A DNA stretch of 64,000 bases, from positions 1,426,001-1,490,000 of the forward strand of contig NZ_CP018786.1 in assembly GCF_002025665.1 (NCBI RefSeq), read 5' to 3'. Below are positions 18,197 through 26,044 of this stretch, one piece after another. Made by a program: the position numbers and the translations under genes. The notes under the pieces were generated by a model. The model had not been told where the DNA came from. It worked only from the letters and a program-made list of their open reading frames with translations, and made no database searches. How positions within the stretch are numbered: the stretch's first letter is position 1; the number at the start of each line of letters is the position of its first letter. This DNA is from Chryseobacterium indologenes (GTDB taxonomy: Bacteria > Bacteroidota > Bacteroidia > Flavobacteriales > Weeksellaceae).

Positions 18197-18240
18197 TTGG
18201 TGTTTATTAATATTGACTTTCAAACGGTAAAAAAAGAGAA

Positions 18241-19197
18241 TTATTTATTTTTTAATTTTTGTAAAGGCATTTCATTATTTCCAGGATTGATAAAATATAT
18301 TGGATTCCCCGAAATAAAATAACTGTCATCAGATTTCTCAATATAAATAATTCCCATATCTTCAGAAGAATTATCATATTTTATTTTAATTTTTTGATTA
18401 TTGACTTCTTCAGCTTTTAATTGGGAATATGTATTTTTGATTCCTTCTTCAGTAACATCTACAGAAATATCTTCAAGAGAATTTATTGTGATGTTAAAAA
18501 TTGTTTTTGCTTCATCTCTATTTGATGCTTCAAAATGATATTCCCCTTTCCAGAAATTAATATCTGTTTTCGTAATATTATTATCTTTCGAGAAAGTTTT
18601 TTGTTGTACTAACGATATTTTGCCTAAAGAATTTATTTTATAATGTTCCCATTTTTCAACATTTGTTCCAGATTCATCTTCTACTATATCTAATAAGTGA
18701 ATTTCACTTTTATCAAGGTAATAATACTTTGTTTTTACAGTTAATGCTTCTGAAAAATTAAAAGATTGGTAAATAACAATCGAGTCAGTTGTTGTTTTAT
18801 TTTTTTCAATATACAATGTCGTTTGGTAACTTAAATCTGCATTATCACTTTTAGGGACAGTATTTTTAATAAATAATTCTATATTAGAAGCAATTTTTCC
18901 AATATTGCTTTTTTTATTTAAAGAGTTTAACTTTTCGTAATCGAATTTAATTTTAGATAAGGCACATTTAGAATCATCCTCTTCAACTTGTTTTTCCGAT
19001 CTATTAAAAAAAGTAGTTTTTAATTTACAAGTAGGGTTTATAGATTTTACAAAATTCAAATCTGAAATTAACGCATCACCATTCCAATTTTTATCAATGG
19101 AAATTTCTTGGGAGAAAGATGGTTTTGAAATTTTTTCTTGCGCTTTTTTGCAAGAAAAAATACTTAAGAATGATAATAAAATAATTAGGTTTTTCAT
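18241..19197 (-). CDS. Lipoprotein, candidate immunity protein of the effector
   Basis: The 318-residue precursor starts MKNLIILLSFLSIFSCKK, a clear lipoprotein signal with Cys16. The mature part has no family I recognise; it alternates beta-strand-like segments (DSIVIYQSFNFSEALTVKTK, NKTLL-like, EWEHYK) and ends NPGNNEMPLQKLKNK. Its ATG overlaps the effector stop by 4 nt (19194-19197), which implies coupled translation and a fixed dose relative to the effector. A periplasmic lipoprotein directly behind a periplasmic-acting toxin is the usual place for immunity. The region is strongly AT-rich, as often seen in recently exchanged toxin-immunity pairs. Confidence 0.6.
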   Translation of the reverse strand: MKNLIILLSFLSIFSCKKAQEKISKPSFSQEISIDKNWNGDALISDLNFVKSINPTCKLKTTFFNRSEKQVEEDDSKCALSKIKFDYEKLNSLNKKSNIGKIASNIELFIKNTVPKSDNADLSYQTTLYIEKNKTTTDSIVIYQSFNFSEALTVKTKYYYLDKSEIHLLDIVEDESGTNVEKWEHYKINSLGKISLVQQKTFSKDNNITKTDINFWKGEYHFEASNRDEAKTIFNITINSLEDISVDVTEEGIKNTYSQLKAEEVNNQKIKIKYDNSSEDMGIIYIEKSDDSYFISGNPIYFINPGNNEMPLQKLKNK

Positions 19198-21896
19198 TTT
19201 TCTTTAATTGTTTTTATAACACTACTATTAAAATTTCCAGAATGTAAATGACTATTGTGAAGGGAACCTCCATTACCAGCTCTTTTTAGTTTTTGGCAGT
19301 AAGCATTTACTCCCTTTAAAACTTCTGTAAAATGGAAAAATATTGCACTGTCGATTACCTTTTGATCCTGTTCAACTATACTTAAATAAAGTGTATCTAC
19401 ACTTCTTCCATTACAATGTTCTTGACTGGGAAAGCTTGATCCTTCAGAAAAACAACTACCCGTTGTGGTTAGTTTGTATCCAGATTTAGCTAAATATCCA
19501 ATAAATCCAGCAAAAGAATCAGCTCCAGTATATCTTCTTTGAGTTTTTGAAAAGCTATAAGCAATATAAACTCCATCTTTTTTATAATTTAAACTATCTG
19601 GCATTTTAATTAATTCAACATTATTTTTTCCTGCTTTATATAATAACCAAATAATTCCTTTTTTAGGATGAGTTCCATATTCTGCAATATCTCCGTTTTC
19701 ATATTTTACACGTCTAGATGTATTTCCTTCAGAAACATTTTGATCAGAAAGAACTTTTGCATGAGTTGGTTTAGTTTTATAAACTTGTCCAACACCTTTT
19801 TCTCTAGTTGTATGCCAATCTACAGTAGTTATTTCATGCTCATTTCCTTTTGAATCGTGATAGACATATTTATATTTAGTTTCATTACCTTCTTTTATTT
19901 TTTTAGGTATATGTTTTTCAATTTTGTTATCATGATATATATGATAAGTGACAATATCTTTTGCACTAATATTATCATTTTTTGTACTATTATTGTCGCA
20001 TGTGAAAGTCTTTGTTTTATTAGATTGTCCTAATTCCTCTACTTCTTTTAATGCCTCTTCGAATTCCCAAACATAAGATTTCCCTTCCTTACCCTTATAG
20101 TATTGTTTTTTACCAGCTTTATCAATCCAAAACTCGTGTGTCTCTCTTTTAAACATTGGGTTGTCATCATATGCATCTTTTGTGTTATCATAAACAACAT
20201 AGTTTCTTTCAGATGCATGAGATGTAGAGTTTGGGTAATTTACAGCTAAGTAAAGTGCAGTTCTATTTTTTAATAAATTTTGATATATTTTCTTCTTAAA
20301 ATGTTTTTCAACATAGTCTAATTGTTGCTCTGCAGTTAATGACATTAAATGGGTTCTTGTTGTTCCTATTTCCTCTGCAGCCGCTTTTCCAAATTGTATT
20401 AACCCAATATATTTATATTTACTATTTTCATCAGGATTTTTTCCAAAAGTTCCACATTTAGGGCTGAATGAATATGCCGATTCTAGAGCCATAATTGTCA
20501 TTAACCAATTAGCCCCTTCATAATTTTTCTGTGGCAATTCCAAGTTTTTTGCGATTTGTATCACTTTCTTCCTAAACTCACAACTCACTTTTCCTCCCCA
20601 AACTAAGTCTTTATATTGTTCCTGGCAAATACAACTTCCTTGTTTTTCAGGTTTTTCCGTTTTCTGCACCCCCGCCGCACTCTTCACCTTCTCCACTTCC
20701 ATCAAGCCCTCCGAATTTACCCCAAATTTCTGAGATTCAGCGGATAGTTCTTTAGAGATAATTTCTATAAAATAGTTTTGTTTATTTGCATCCGGATCGC
20801 CGATACGAGAGTCTATTCCTTTTCCAAAAATATCTTTGCTAATGACAAATCCTGAAGTGTCACATACATCGGCAGGAATTTTAATATTTCCACTTCTGTA
20901 GACTTCATCGTTGGAAGTAGTGTCATATTCCCAAACTACATACTGGATGTGTTTCCCCACCATATTTTTAGAGTGAATTCTTACCCTCACTTTATCTCCT
21001 ACAGCGACTTTGGAAAGCTCTTTTCCGGTATCATCAATAAAAACAGCTTCTATAATATTTCCCTTAGGATCGGACTGTTTGGGTGCGCCTCCTTGTCCGG
21101 ACGGGAATTTTGGAGTGTCTTTTTGAGGCTGAGGTTTAGGCTTTGGATTATTTTGAGGTTGTCCTTTATAATCCGGATTGGCAACATCTACATTCACCTG
21201 GCTGGCTCCCTGAATTTTCCCTGAGTAAGTTGCTGTAACATAGTATTCGTGATGGGCTCCTTCATTTTTATCACCTCTCATCATAAACTGATTGGCTATC
21301 TGACGAAGGATTTTTTCATCAGACATCAAAGGTATTTGTACTTCTGCAATCCCTTTTTCATTAACCCGGGCCTTATAACTTCGGGTATGGCGGTTATTTT
21401 TATTGATAACAGGGTCATGACCTTTTCCAGGCGCATCATCCTCCCAAAGATGGAATTCAATCTCTTTATTAAACATGGCGATGCAGTGAGCCTGAGCAAC
21501 CAGAGTATCACGATAACTGGCTTTATTAACATTCGTTCCTTCTCTGTTAAAGAGCACTACTTTATCTATTTTTGAAACTTTATTACTGGTAGGTATTAAT
21601 ATGATGCTGGCAACCAATTCTTTAGTTGTGGAAAGTCCAGGTAAAATTCCTTTCTTAGTCTCGTAGACTTTCATTTGAAATTCTATTCCCAGTGCTATTT
21701 CTCCAAAGTTGTAGGTTACTTTTTCACCGGTTTTGGGTTGGTTGGTGATATCTTTCCAGGCTCCGTTTTTTTGTTTTTTATAAAGATGCCATTCATATTC
21801 TCCTTTCAACCCGAATGAGAGGCCGGAAGGTTGTATTTCGTAGGGATAGGTTTTTCCTACCATAGGATTCTGATTCCCGATAATATTTCCTGTCAT
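19194..21896 (-). CDS. Putative secreted effector with lysozyme-like and LAS/M15-type peptidase domains
   Basis: The 900-residue protein has five parts. (1) 1-240: beta-sandwich-like region, with YEIQPSGLSFGLKGEYEWHL; I do not recognise the family. (2) 245-275: linker with PKPKPQPQ. (3) 280-400: second beta-rich domain (VGDKVRVRIHSKNMVGK). (4) about 420-560: lysozyme-like domain, with MALESAYSF (Glu472 as candidate catalytic acid) and YIGLIQFGKAA. (5) about 645-900: C-terminal part with EHCNGRSVD (His827, Asp834) and NSHLHSG (His883, His885), the HxxGxSxD and HxH zinc signatures of LAS/M15 peptidoglycan peptidases. It has no signal peptide. It follows a LysM-DUF4280 gene by 3 bp and precedes two lipoproteins, as in contractile-injection or type VI effector operons. 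Confidence 0.7.
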   Translation of the reverse strand: MTGNIIGNQNPMVGKTYPYEIQPSGLSFGLKGEYEWHLYKKQKNGAWKDITNQPKTGEKVTYNFGEIALGIEFQMKVYETKKGILPGLSTTKELVASIILIPTSNKVSKIDKVVLFNREGTNVNKASYRDTLVAQAHCIAMFNKEIEFHLWEDDAPGKGHDPVINKNNRHTRSYKARVNEKGIAEVQIPLMSDEKILRQIANQFMMRGDKNEGAHHEYYVTATYSGKIQGASQVNVDVANPDYKGQPQNNPKPKPQPQKDTPKFPSGQGGAPKQSDPKGNIIEAVFIDDTGKELSKVAVGDKVRVRIHSKNMVGKHIQYVVWEYDTTSNDEVYRSGNIKIPADVCDTSGFVISKDIFGKGIDSRIGDPDANKQNYFIEIISKELSAESQKFGVNSEGLMEVEKVKSAAGVQKTEKPEKQGSCICQEQYKDLVWGGKVSCEFRKKVIQIAKNLELPQKNYEGANWLMTIMALESAYSFSPKCGTFGKNPDENSKYKYIGLIQFGKAAAEEIGTTRTHLMSLTAEQQLDYVEKHFKKKIYQNLLKNRTALYLAVNYPNSTSHASERNYVVYDNTKDAYDDNPMFKRETHEFWIDKAGKKQYYKGKEGKSYVWEFEEALKEVEELGQSNKTKTFTCDNNSTKNDNISAKDIVTYHIYHDNKIEKHIPKKIKEGNETKYKYVYHDSKGNEHEITTVDWHTTREKGVGQVYKTKPTHAKVLSDQNVSEGNTSRRVKYENGDIAEYGTHPKKGIIWLLYKAGKNNVELIKMPDSLNYKKDGVYIAYSFSKTQRRYTGADSFAGFIGYLAKSGYKLTTTGSCFSEGSSFPSQEHCNGRSVDTLYLSIVEQDQKVIDSAIFFHFTEVLKGVNAYCQKLKRAGNGGSLHNSHLHSGNFNSSVIKTIKEK

Positions 21897-21899
21897 GGC

Positions 21900-22751
21900 T
21901 TAGCTGTAATAAAGTTCGTCTATACCTTTTGTATCCTCCTTGAATGCATCAAAATCTACAACAGGGTTGTAGACTTGCTGTTCCTGCGTATTCGCTTTCC
22001 CCACCTGGCTTTTGCTGGTTTCACTTTGCTGCCCGTGCTTGAGAATCGTTATTTTTCCTCCTGTGCTGCACATCAGTTCTGAAATCTCCGTAAGGCAGCT
22101 TTTTCCCATGACTTTTACTTTTTCATACGTTTTCTGCCATTTTCCGGCAGGAGCGTAAGCACAGGGAAGATATCCTCCGGAAGTAGGCTTAAGTTTACAC
22201 TGTCCGAATGGTTGTGCAGCAGGATCAAGCTGAAGATCATCTTCCGTTACAGCGAGATAGTCTACCTGTCCTTCCTCATCATTCCAGTAATGTTTCTGAT
22301 GGCTGGTTACTTTAAATTTTGGAAATTTAAATCCCTGATTGCATTGCACTGTCCCTTTCTGCACGATGAAATATTTTCCTTCGTGAGGACTGGATCCACT
22401 GTCTTCTTTTTTATCTTTTTTTTCCTCTTTATCAGATTGCTGTTCCGTATTTTCAGATGTCTGTTCTCCGTCTTCAGGCTTCTCTTCTGTAGGGTTTTCT
22501 TCACTTGCGGACATTTCCTCTGCAGATTCCTGCTGTGAAGAGTTAGACGTGTTTTGAGGTTCCATTTCTTCAGCCATAAGCTGAGGATCTTCCGGAATTA
22601 AAATCGTTTTTCCTGGAACAGCTTCCTGCATAACGTCTTCCGGTGGGCAGTGAAGATTATGATAGGTTTTCAAAATGTCCTCATTTTTCAGCTTAAACTG
22701 CCGGGTCAGAGAACTGAATGTATCGCCTTTCTGTGTGACATAATTTTTCAT
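21900..22751 (-). CDS. LysM and DUF4280 (PAAR-like) protein
   Basis: The 283-residue protein has an N-terminal LysM domain (YVTQKGDTFSSLTRQFKLKN to GKTILIPEDP, about 4-55), a Gln/Ser/Glu/Lys-rich linker (55-125), and a DUF4280 domain (about 127-240: FIVQKGTVQCNQGFKFPKFK, CLTEISELMCSTGGKITILK near the end). DUF4280 is a PAAR-like spike cap found with extracellular contractile injection systems and type VI-like systems, where it sits on the tip and carries an effector. It lies directly before the 900-residue effector, so it would be its carrier. No other injection-system structural genes are in this window. Confidence 0.8.
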   Translation of the reverse strand: MKNYVTQKGDTFSSLTRQFKLKNEDILKTYHNLHCPPEDVMQEAVPGKTILIPEDPQLMAEEMEPQNTSNSSQQESAEEMSASEENPTEEKPEDGEQTSENTEQQSDKEEKKDKKEDSGSSPHEGKYFIVQKGTVQCNQGFKFPKFKVTSHQKHYWNDEEGQVDYLAVTEDDLQLDPAAQPFGQCKLKPTSGGYLPCAYAPAGKWQKTYEKVKVMGKSCLTEISELMCSTGGKITILKHGQQSETSKSQVGKANTQEQQVYNPVVDFDAFKEDTKGIDELYYS

Positions 22752-22752
22752 A

Positions 22753-23775
22753 TTATCCTTGTGTTATATTGATGTGATGTTGGTGTATCAACCCTTCTTC
22801 ATGACTGAGTACAACAGATGCTTTCGCCTGAAGTAGGGTCTTATTTTTGGTGTGTGTGGTGTATTCTAATATAGTAGTTCCTGAAGCCGCTTCAGCCACA
22901 GAATCTTTAAACTTAATGCCGCGTATAATCTCCTGTGAAGTGCATCGTTCTGTGATTTTACCGTTTAAAATAGTCAAAGCAGAGTTTTCATCATCGTTTG
23001 ACTGTTCAATATTAAGTTCACATTGTACAGGAAAAGAGTTTTGTATTAAATAGAAAGATTCTTTCCAGCTTGCCTTCTTCTGAAACCATTCTATCTTTGG
23101 AAACAGGGTCTGAAACAGGAGTGTACTCTGAAACTGCTTTAATAAAAACATTTCATCGTTGATATTTCTTTCAAACGTATTCATATAGTTTTGAAAAATT
23201 TCACCTACATAAAATTCCTCAAGTTCTTTACGTTGTTCGAAAAAAGTGTCTGTCATTTTCTTATGGTCTGCAAATCCGGTGATCTTACCCTGTTCATTGA
23301 TGACAAATTCAAGAGGCATAATACTTTGCATGCATACAATGGAAATACTGCTTACCTTATCATCAGGTGTATTTCCGTCAGATTTAAAATCGCTTTGAAG
23401 ATAACTCAGAATATACCGACCTGTATTTTTATCTTTGCGAAGATTGAGCTCAATGGTATAACTGATGTTGACCGAAGATTCATACGGACTTTCAAAAGTT
23501 TCGTTTACTGTATATCTTTTAGCAAAAAAAGAATCAGACCACAGAGAAGGAAAAGTATTTTTTCTTTCCTGCTCTTTTTGTTCCTTGGTTTTAAAATTTG
23601 TAGGAACAAAGATGTTTTTCACTTCATTGAGGCTTTCAAACCAGACTGTATCCATCTTTTGACAATGGGAATTGTGAAAGAGTTTTAGCTCCTCACTGGT
23701 CATGCCAAGCCGGGAAGCGATAGAGGTCAGCGTGTCTCCATTTCGTACCTGATATTGTAAGAAATCAATTTCCAT
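22753..23775 (-). CDS. LysM-domain protein, first gene of effector operon
   Basis: The 340-residue protein has one LysM domain at the N-terminus (QYQVRNGDTLTSIASRLGMT to KNIFVPTNF, about 7-60) and a long C-terminal region (80-340) without a recognised family; it is mixed alpha/beta with many aromatic and acidic residues. It has no signal peptide, consistent with loading inside the cell onto a spike or tube. It lies 1 bp before the LysM-DUF4280 gene. A chaperone or adaptor role for the spike-effector set is plausible, but is an inference from position alone. Confidence 0.65.
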   Translation of the reverse strand: MEIDFLQYQVRNGDTLTSIASRLGMTSEELKLFHNSHCQKMDTVWFESLNEVKNIFVPTNFKTKEQKEQERKNTFPSLWSDSFFAKRYTVNETFESPYESSVNISYTIELNLRKDKNTGRYILSYLQSDFKSDGNTPDDKVSSISIVCMQSIMPLEFVINEQGKITGFADHKKMTDTFFEQRKELEEFYVGEIFQNYMNTFERNINDEMFLLKQFQSTLLFQTLFPKIEWFQKKASWKESFYLIQNSFPVQCELNIEQSNDDENSALTILNGKITERCTSQEIIRGIKFKDSVAEAASGTTILEYTTHTKNKTLLQAKASVVLSHEEGLIHQHHINITQG

Positions 23776-23850
23776 CCAATGTGAATTATCTGATAAAGCT
23801 ATTAAAAAACTCTATTGGAAATTCATTTTTGAGGTTAAATTTTAGAAATT

Positions 23851-23866
23851 GTCGTAGAATTACGAC
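23851..23866. promoter_or_regulatory. Palindrome upstream of the effector operon
   Basis: GTCGTA-GAAT-TACGAC is a perfect 6-bp inverted repeat with a 4-bp centre, 75 bp upstream of the first LysM gene. It could be an operator or a small hairpin. Confidence 0.35.
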
Positions 23867-23883
23867 ACGAGATTGATGTTGTA

Positions 23884-24165
23884 CAGAAAACCACCCCGTC
23901 AAAAATTCTTTGAATTTTTGCCACCCCTCCGGAGGAGGGGAATTATAACGTCTTCAGTTGTGGTTTTAGTCAGGATTGGAGTTTTTGTTGAGGCTTTTCT
24001 TGTTGTTTTAATGCGGCTGGATTCCTACGGAATGATAAACTGTAGGGATAAACCATCATTCAATTATGTCATTCCATAGGAATCTAAGCGCTTATAATAG
24101 TTTTCAAAGCTTGAGTTGTAACTTAAAATAAGCAAATAAGAAACTTTTGTGACTTTTGTGGTTTC
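23884..24165 (+). repeat. Dispersed intergenic repeat, copy B
   Basis: It has the same block order as copy A: CACCCCGTCAAAAATTC, inverted CCCCTCC/GGAGGGG, GGATTCCTACGGAATGA arm, TTATGTCATTCCATAGGAATC arm, then CTTTTGTGACTTTTGTGGTTT. It occupies most of the 447-bp gap between the effector operon and the next gene. Confidence 0.88.
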
Positions 24166-24222
24166 ATGATATACAATACAAACAAAAGTTATTATTAATT
24201 TTAAAGCTATAAAAAAGCAAAT

Positions 24223-24870
24223 ATGAAGAATAGATTTTTATACGGAGTTTTCATTGTATTGACTGGTTTAAGTTTGGGAAATGCTCAGGAATTTAGAGAG
24301 AAGTCTTCTGTTTTTTTCACCACTAAAGCAAAAGATACGGTAAAGATTAAAGAAACATTCAACGAAAAAGATACTGCCAAAACTGAAGATTTAAAAGACC
24401 GGTTGAAACCTATTCAGGCTAATTTTAAAAGAATCAATTCCATGACAAAATGGACTTCTGTCAAAAAGAAGGATATTGAAGGGGAATCAGCAGAAGGTGG
24501 GGAAGCTGTATTTTATTACACCCATAAAAAGCTGGAAAAAGTGATTGCCAGACATTACGGAGAAATGGGGCAGGTACTGATCGAATATTATCTGTTAAAT
24601 GGACAACTATCTTTTGTTTTCGAGAAAGAATACAGGTATAACCGACCGCTTTTTTATGATACCAAAGCAATGAAAGAGAATAAGGATACGGAAGCCTTTG
24701 ATTTTAAAAAGTCAGAAATTACTTTAACCCGGAATTATTTTGAAAACGGGAATATTATTTTCATCAATAATACTGCTGGGCGCGGATTTACTATCAGTGC
24801 GGATTATCCGGCTGAACAGGAAAAAAAAATAAAAGAGGATTTTAAAAGGCTTTTGAAGTTGGCCGAATAA
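24223..24870 (+). CDS. Secreted protein of unknown function
   Basis: The 215-residue precursor starts MKNRFLYGVFIVLTGLSLGN with AQE after it, a Sec signal. The mature part has a Lys/Glu-rich helical start (KTKDTVKIKETFNEKD...) and a beta-rich second half (AVFYYTHKKLEKVIARHYGE, VLIEYYLLNGQLSFVFEKEY, ITLTRNYFENGNIIFINN) that resembles short repeats of YD/MORN-like strands, but I do not recognise a family. It lies alone on the plus strand, convergent with the zinc-ribbon gene by 8 bp. Confidence 0.6.
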   Translation: MKNRFLYGVFIVLTGLSLGNAQEFREKSSVFFTTKAKDTVKIKETFNEKDTAKTEDLKDRLKPIQANFKRINSMTKWTSVKKKDIEGESAEGGEAVFYYTHKKLEKVIARHYGEMGQVLIEYYLLNGQLSFVFEKEYRYNRPLFYDTKAMKENKDTEAFDFKKSEITLTRNYFENGNIIFINNTAGRGFTISADYPAEQEKKIKEDFKRLLKLAE

Positions 24871-24878
24871 TATGCAGA

Positions 24879-25421
24879 TTATTTCTGTTGATCTGCCTTG
24901 ATAATGTTAAGTCTTTCTTCCACTTCATTAATCCTTTTAAGCCAATAATTAATTCCTTCCTGATTGGTTACCGTTTCTTTAAAAGCATTATGATTGACCG
25001 TCCATAGATGACCTCTGTTTTTTTGATAATCCAGTTCGCGTTCTTTTTTATTTTCGGGTTCTATGCGGTATCTCCAGAATACCAATGCATGCATATATTC
25101 TGAGCGGATTTTTTCAAGATAATTAATAATAGCTTTCCTGTCCTGAGGAATATACCCTGGTCCGGAACATCCACAGGAATGGAAGGTGATTCCAACCGTA
25201 TACAGATCTTTGATGTGCGCCCATTGTTTATCATCATTTTTTGCCGGCGATTTAAAGTCCAGTCCCATATTAGCCATCAGACTTCCACATTCCGGGCATT
25301 TGGCTTCTACAGAAACCTGAGCATCACGGTCCACATCTTTCAGATGGCGTCGTTTGAATGTTTTCTGGCAGTTGAAACAGGCATAATGACCTTTGTAAAC
25401 CATCATGGAGTATCGGCACAT
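24879..25421 (-). CDS. Zinc-ribbon-containing protein of unknown function
   Basis: The 180-residue protein has two Cys pairs, CFNC near residue 15 and CPEC near residue 43, in the spacing of a zinc ribbon, and a third cysteine group SCGCSG near 82. The second half is helical with QDRKAIINYLEKI, FWRYRIEP and HNAFKETVTNQEGINYWLKR. No family is recognised. The gene lies 27 bp downstream of another uncharacterised gene of the same strand, so both form a small operon next to the effector operon. DNA composition is normal. Confidence 0.55.
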   Translation of the reverse strand: MCRYSMMVYKGHYACFNCQKTFKRRHLKDVDRDAQVSVEAKCPECGSLMANMGLDFKSPAKNDDKQWAHIKDLYTVGITFHSCGCSGPGYIPQDRKAIINYLEKIRSEYMHALVFWRYRIEPENKKERELDYQKNRGHLWTVNHNAFKETVTNQEGINYWLKRINEVEERLNIIKADQQK

Positions 25422-25448
25422 AGTATTATCTTATTCTTTGGTTATAAG

Positions 25449-25940
25449 TTATTTTTTATTTGTTTTTTCCTCTTCATTAAAACTGATTCCCATAAAGCTG
25501 CTGGCACTTCGCGGATCGTAGACCGACCATACATTTCCCCAGGGAAAGTTGAAGGTGCAGCTTGGGTAAGGTGTTTTCTTTTTTTGGGTGGGTGATATTC
25601 CAAGGACTTTGGTCAGAAAAGTATTATTCCGACGGAAAACATTCATTTCTTTTTCCTCTGTCCATTCATTCCAGTCTTTTGCATCAGCCTTTTCAGAGGT
25701 GTTCATATGGATGATATCCAATTGATCTCCAAAAAAGCACAAACTGAAAGCTAGCTGGTAGCCCGATATTTCTATATTCTTAAAATAATACCAATAAAAT
25801 CCGGTTTTTACATCCCAGAGAGTATGATACTTTTCTTTATAAAAATCAGACTGTTTCAGCTGATCAAGACTCATTCCTTTATAAAGTGTGGTAGCAAAGG
25901 CTTCCAGCTCTATAACTCCATTTTCACTGTTAATCAGCAT
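25449..25940 (-). CDS. Hypothetical protein, possible operon partner of the zinc-ribbon protein
   Basis: The 163-residue cytoplasmic-type protein is rich in aromatic residues (FYWYYFKNIEISGYQLAFSL, WNEWTEEKEMNVFRRNN) with a C-terminal CTFNFPWGNVWSVYDPRSAS block. It has no signal peptide, membrane segment or recognised family. It starts at 25940 and ends 27 bp before the zinc-ribbon gene, so the pair is probably cotranscribed. The overall look (small, acidic, aromatic, no catalytic motif) is like cytosolic immunity proteins, but there is no direct support. Confidence 0.5.
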   Translation of the reverse strand: MLINSENGVIELEAFATTLYKGMSLDQLKQSDFYKEKYHTLWDVKTGFYWYYFKNIEISGYQLAFSLCFFGDQLDIIHMNTSEKADAKDWNEWTEEKEMNVFRRNNTFLTKVLGISPTQKKKTPYPSCTFNFPWGNVWSVYDPRSASSFMGISFNEEEKTNKK

Positions 25941-26044
25941 GTCCCAAAAAATTGAAGCTATAAATATACCCGTTTTTTCTTTACAGACAACGAATAATAT
26001 TTACAGCTTCAATAGAAATAGAAATATCGGTGTGTGTTATTGTG

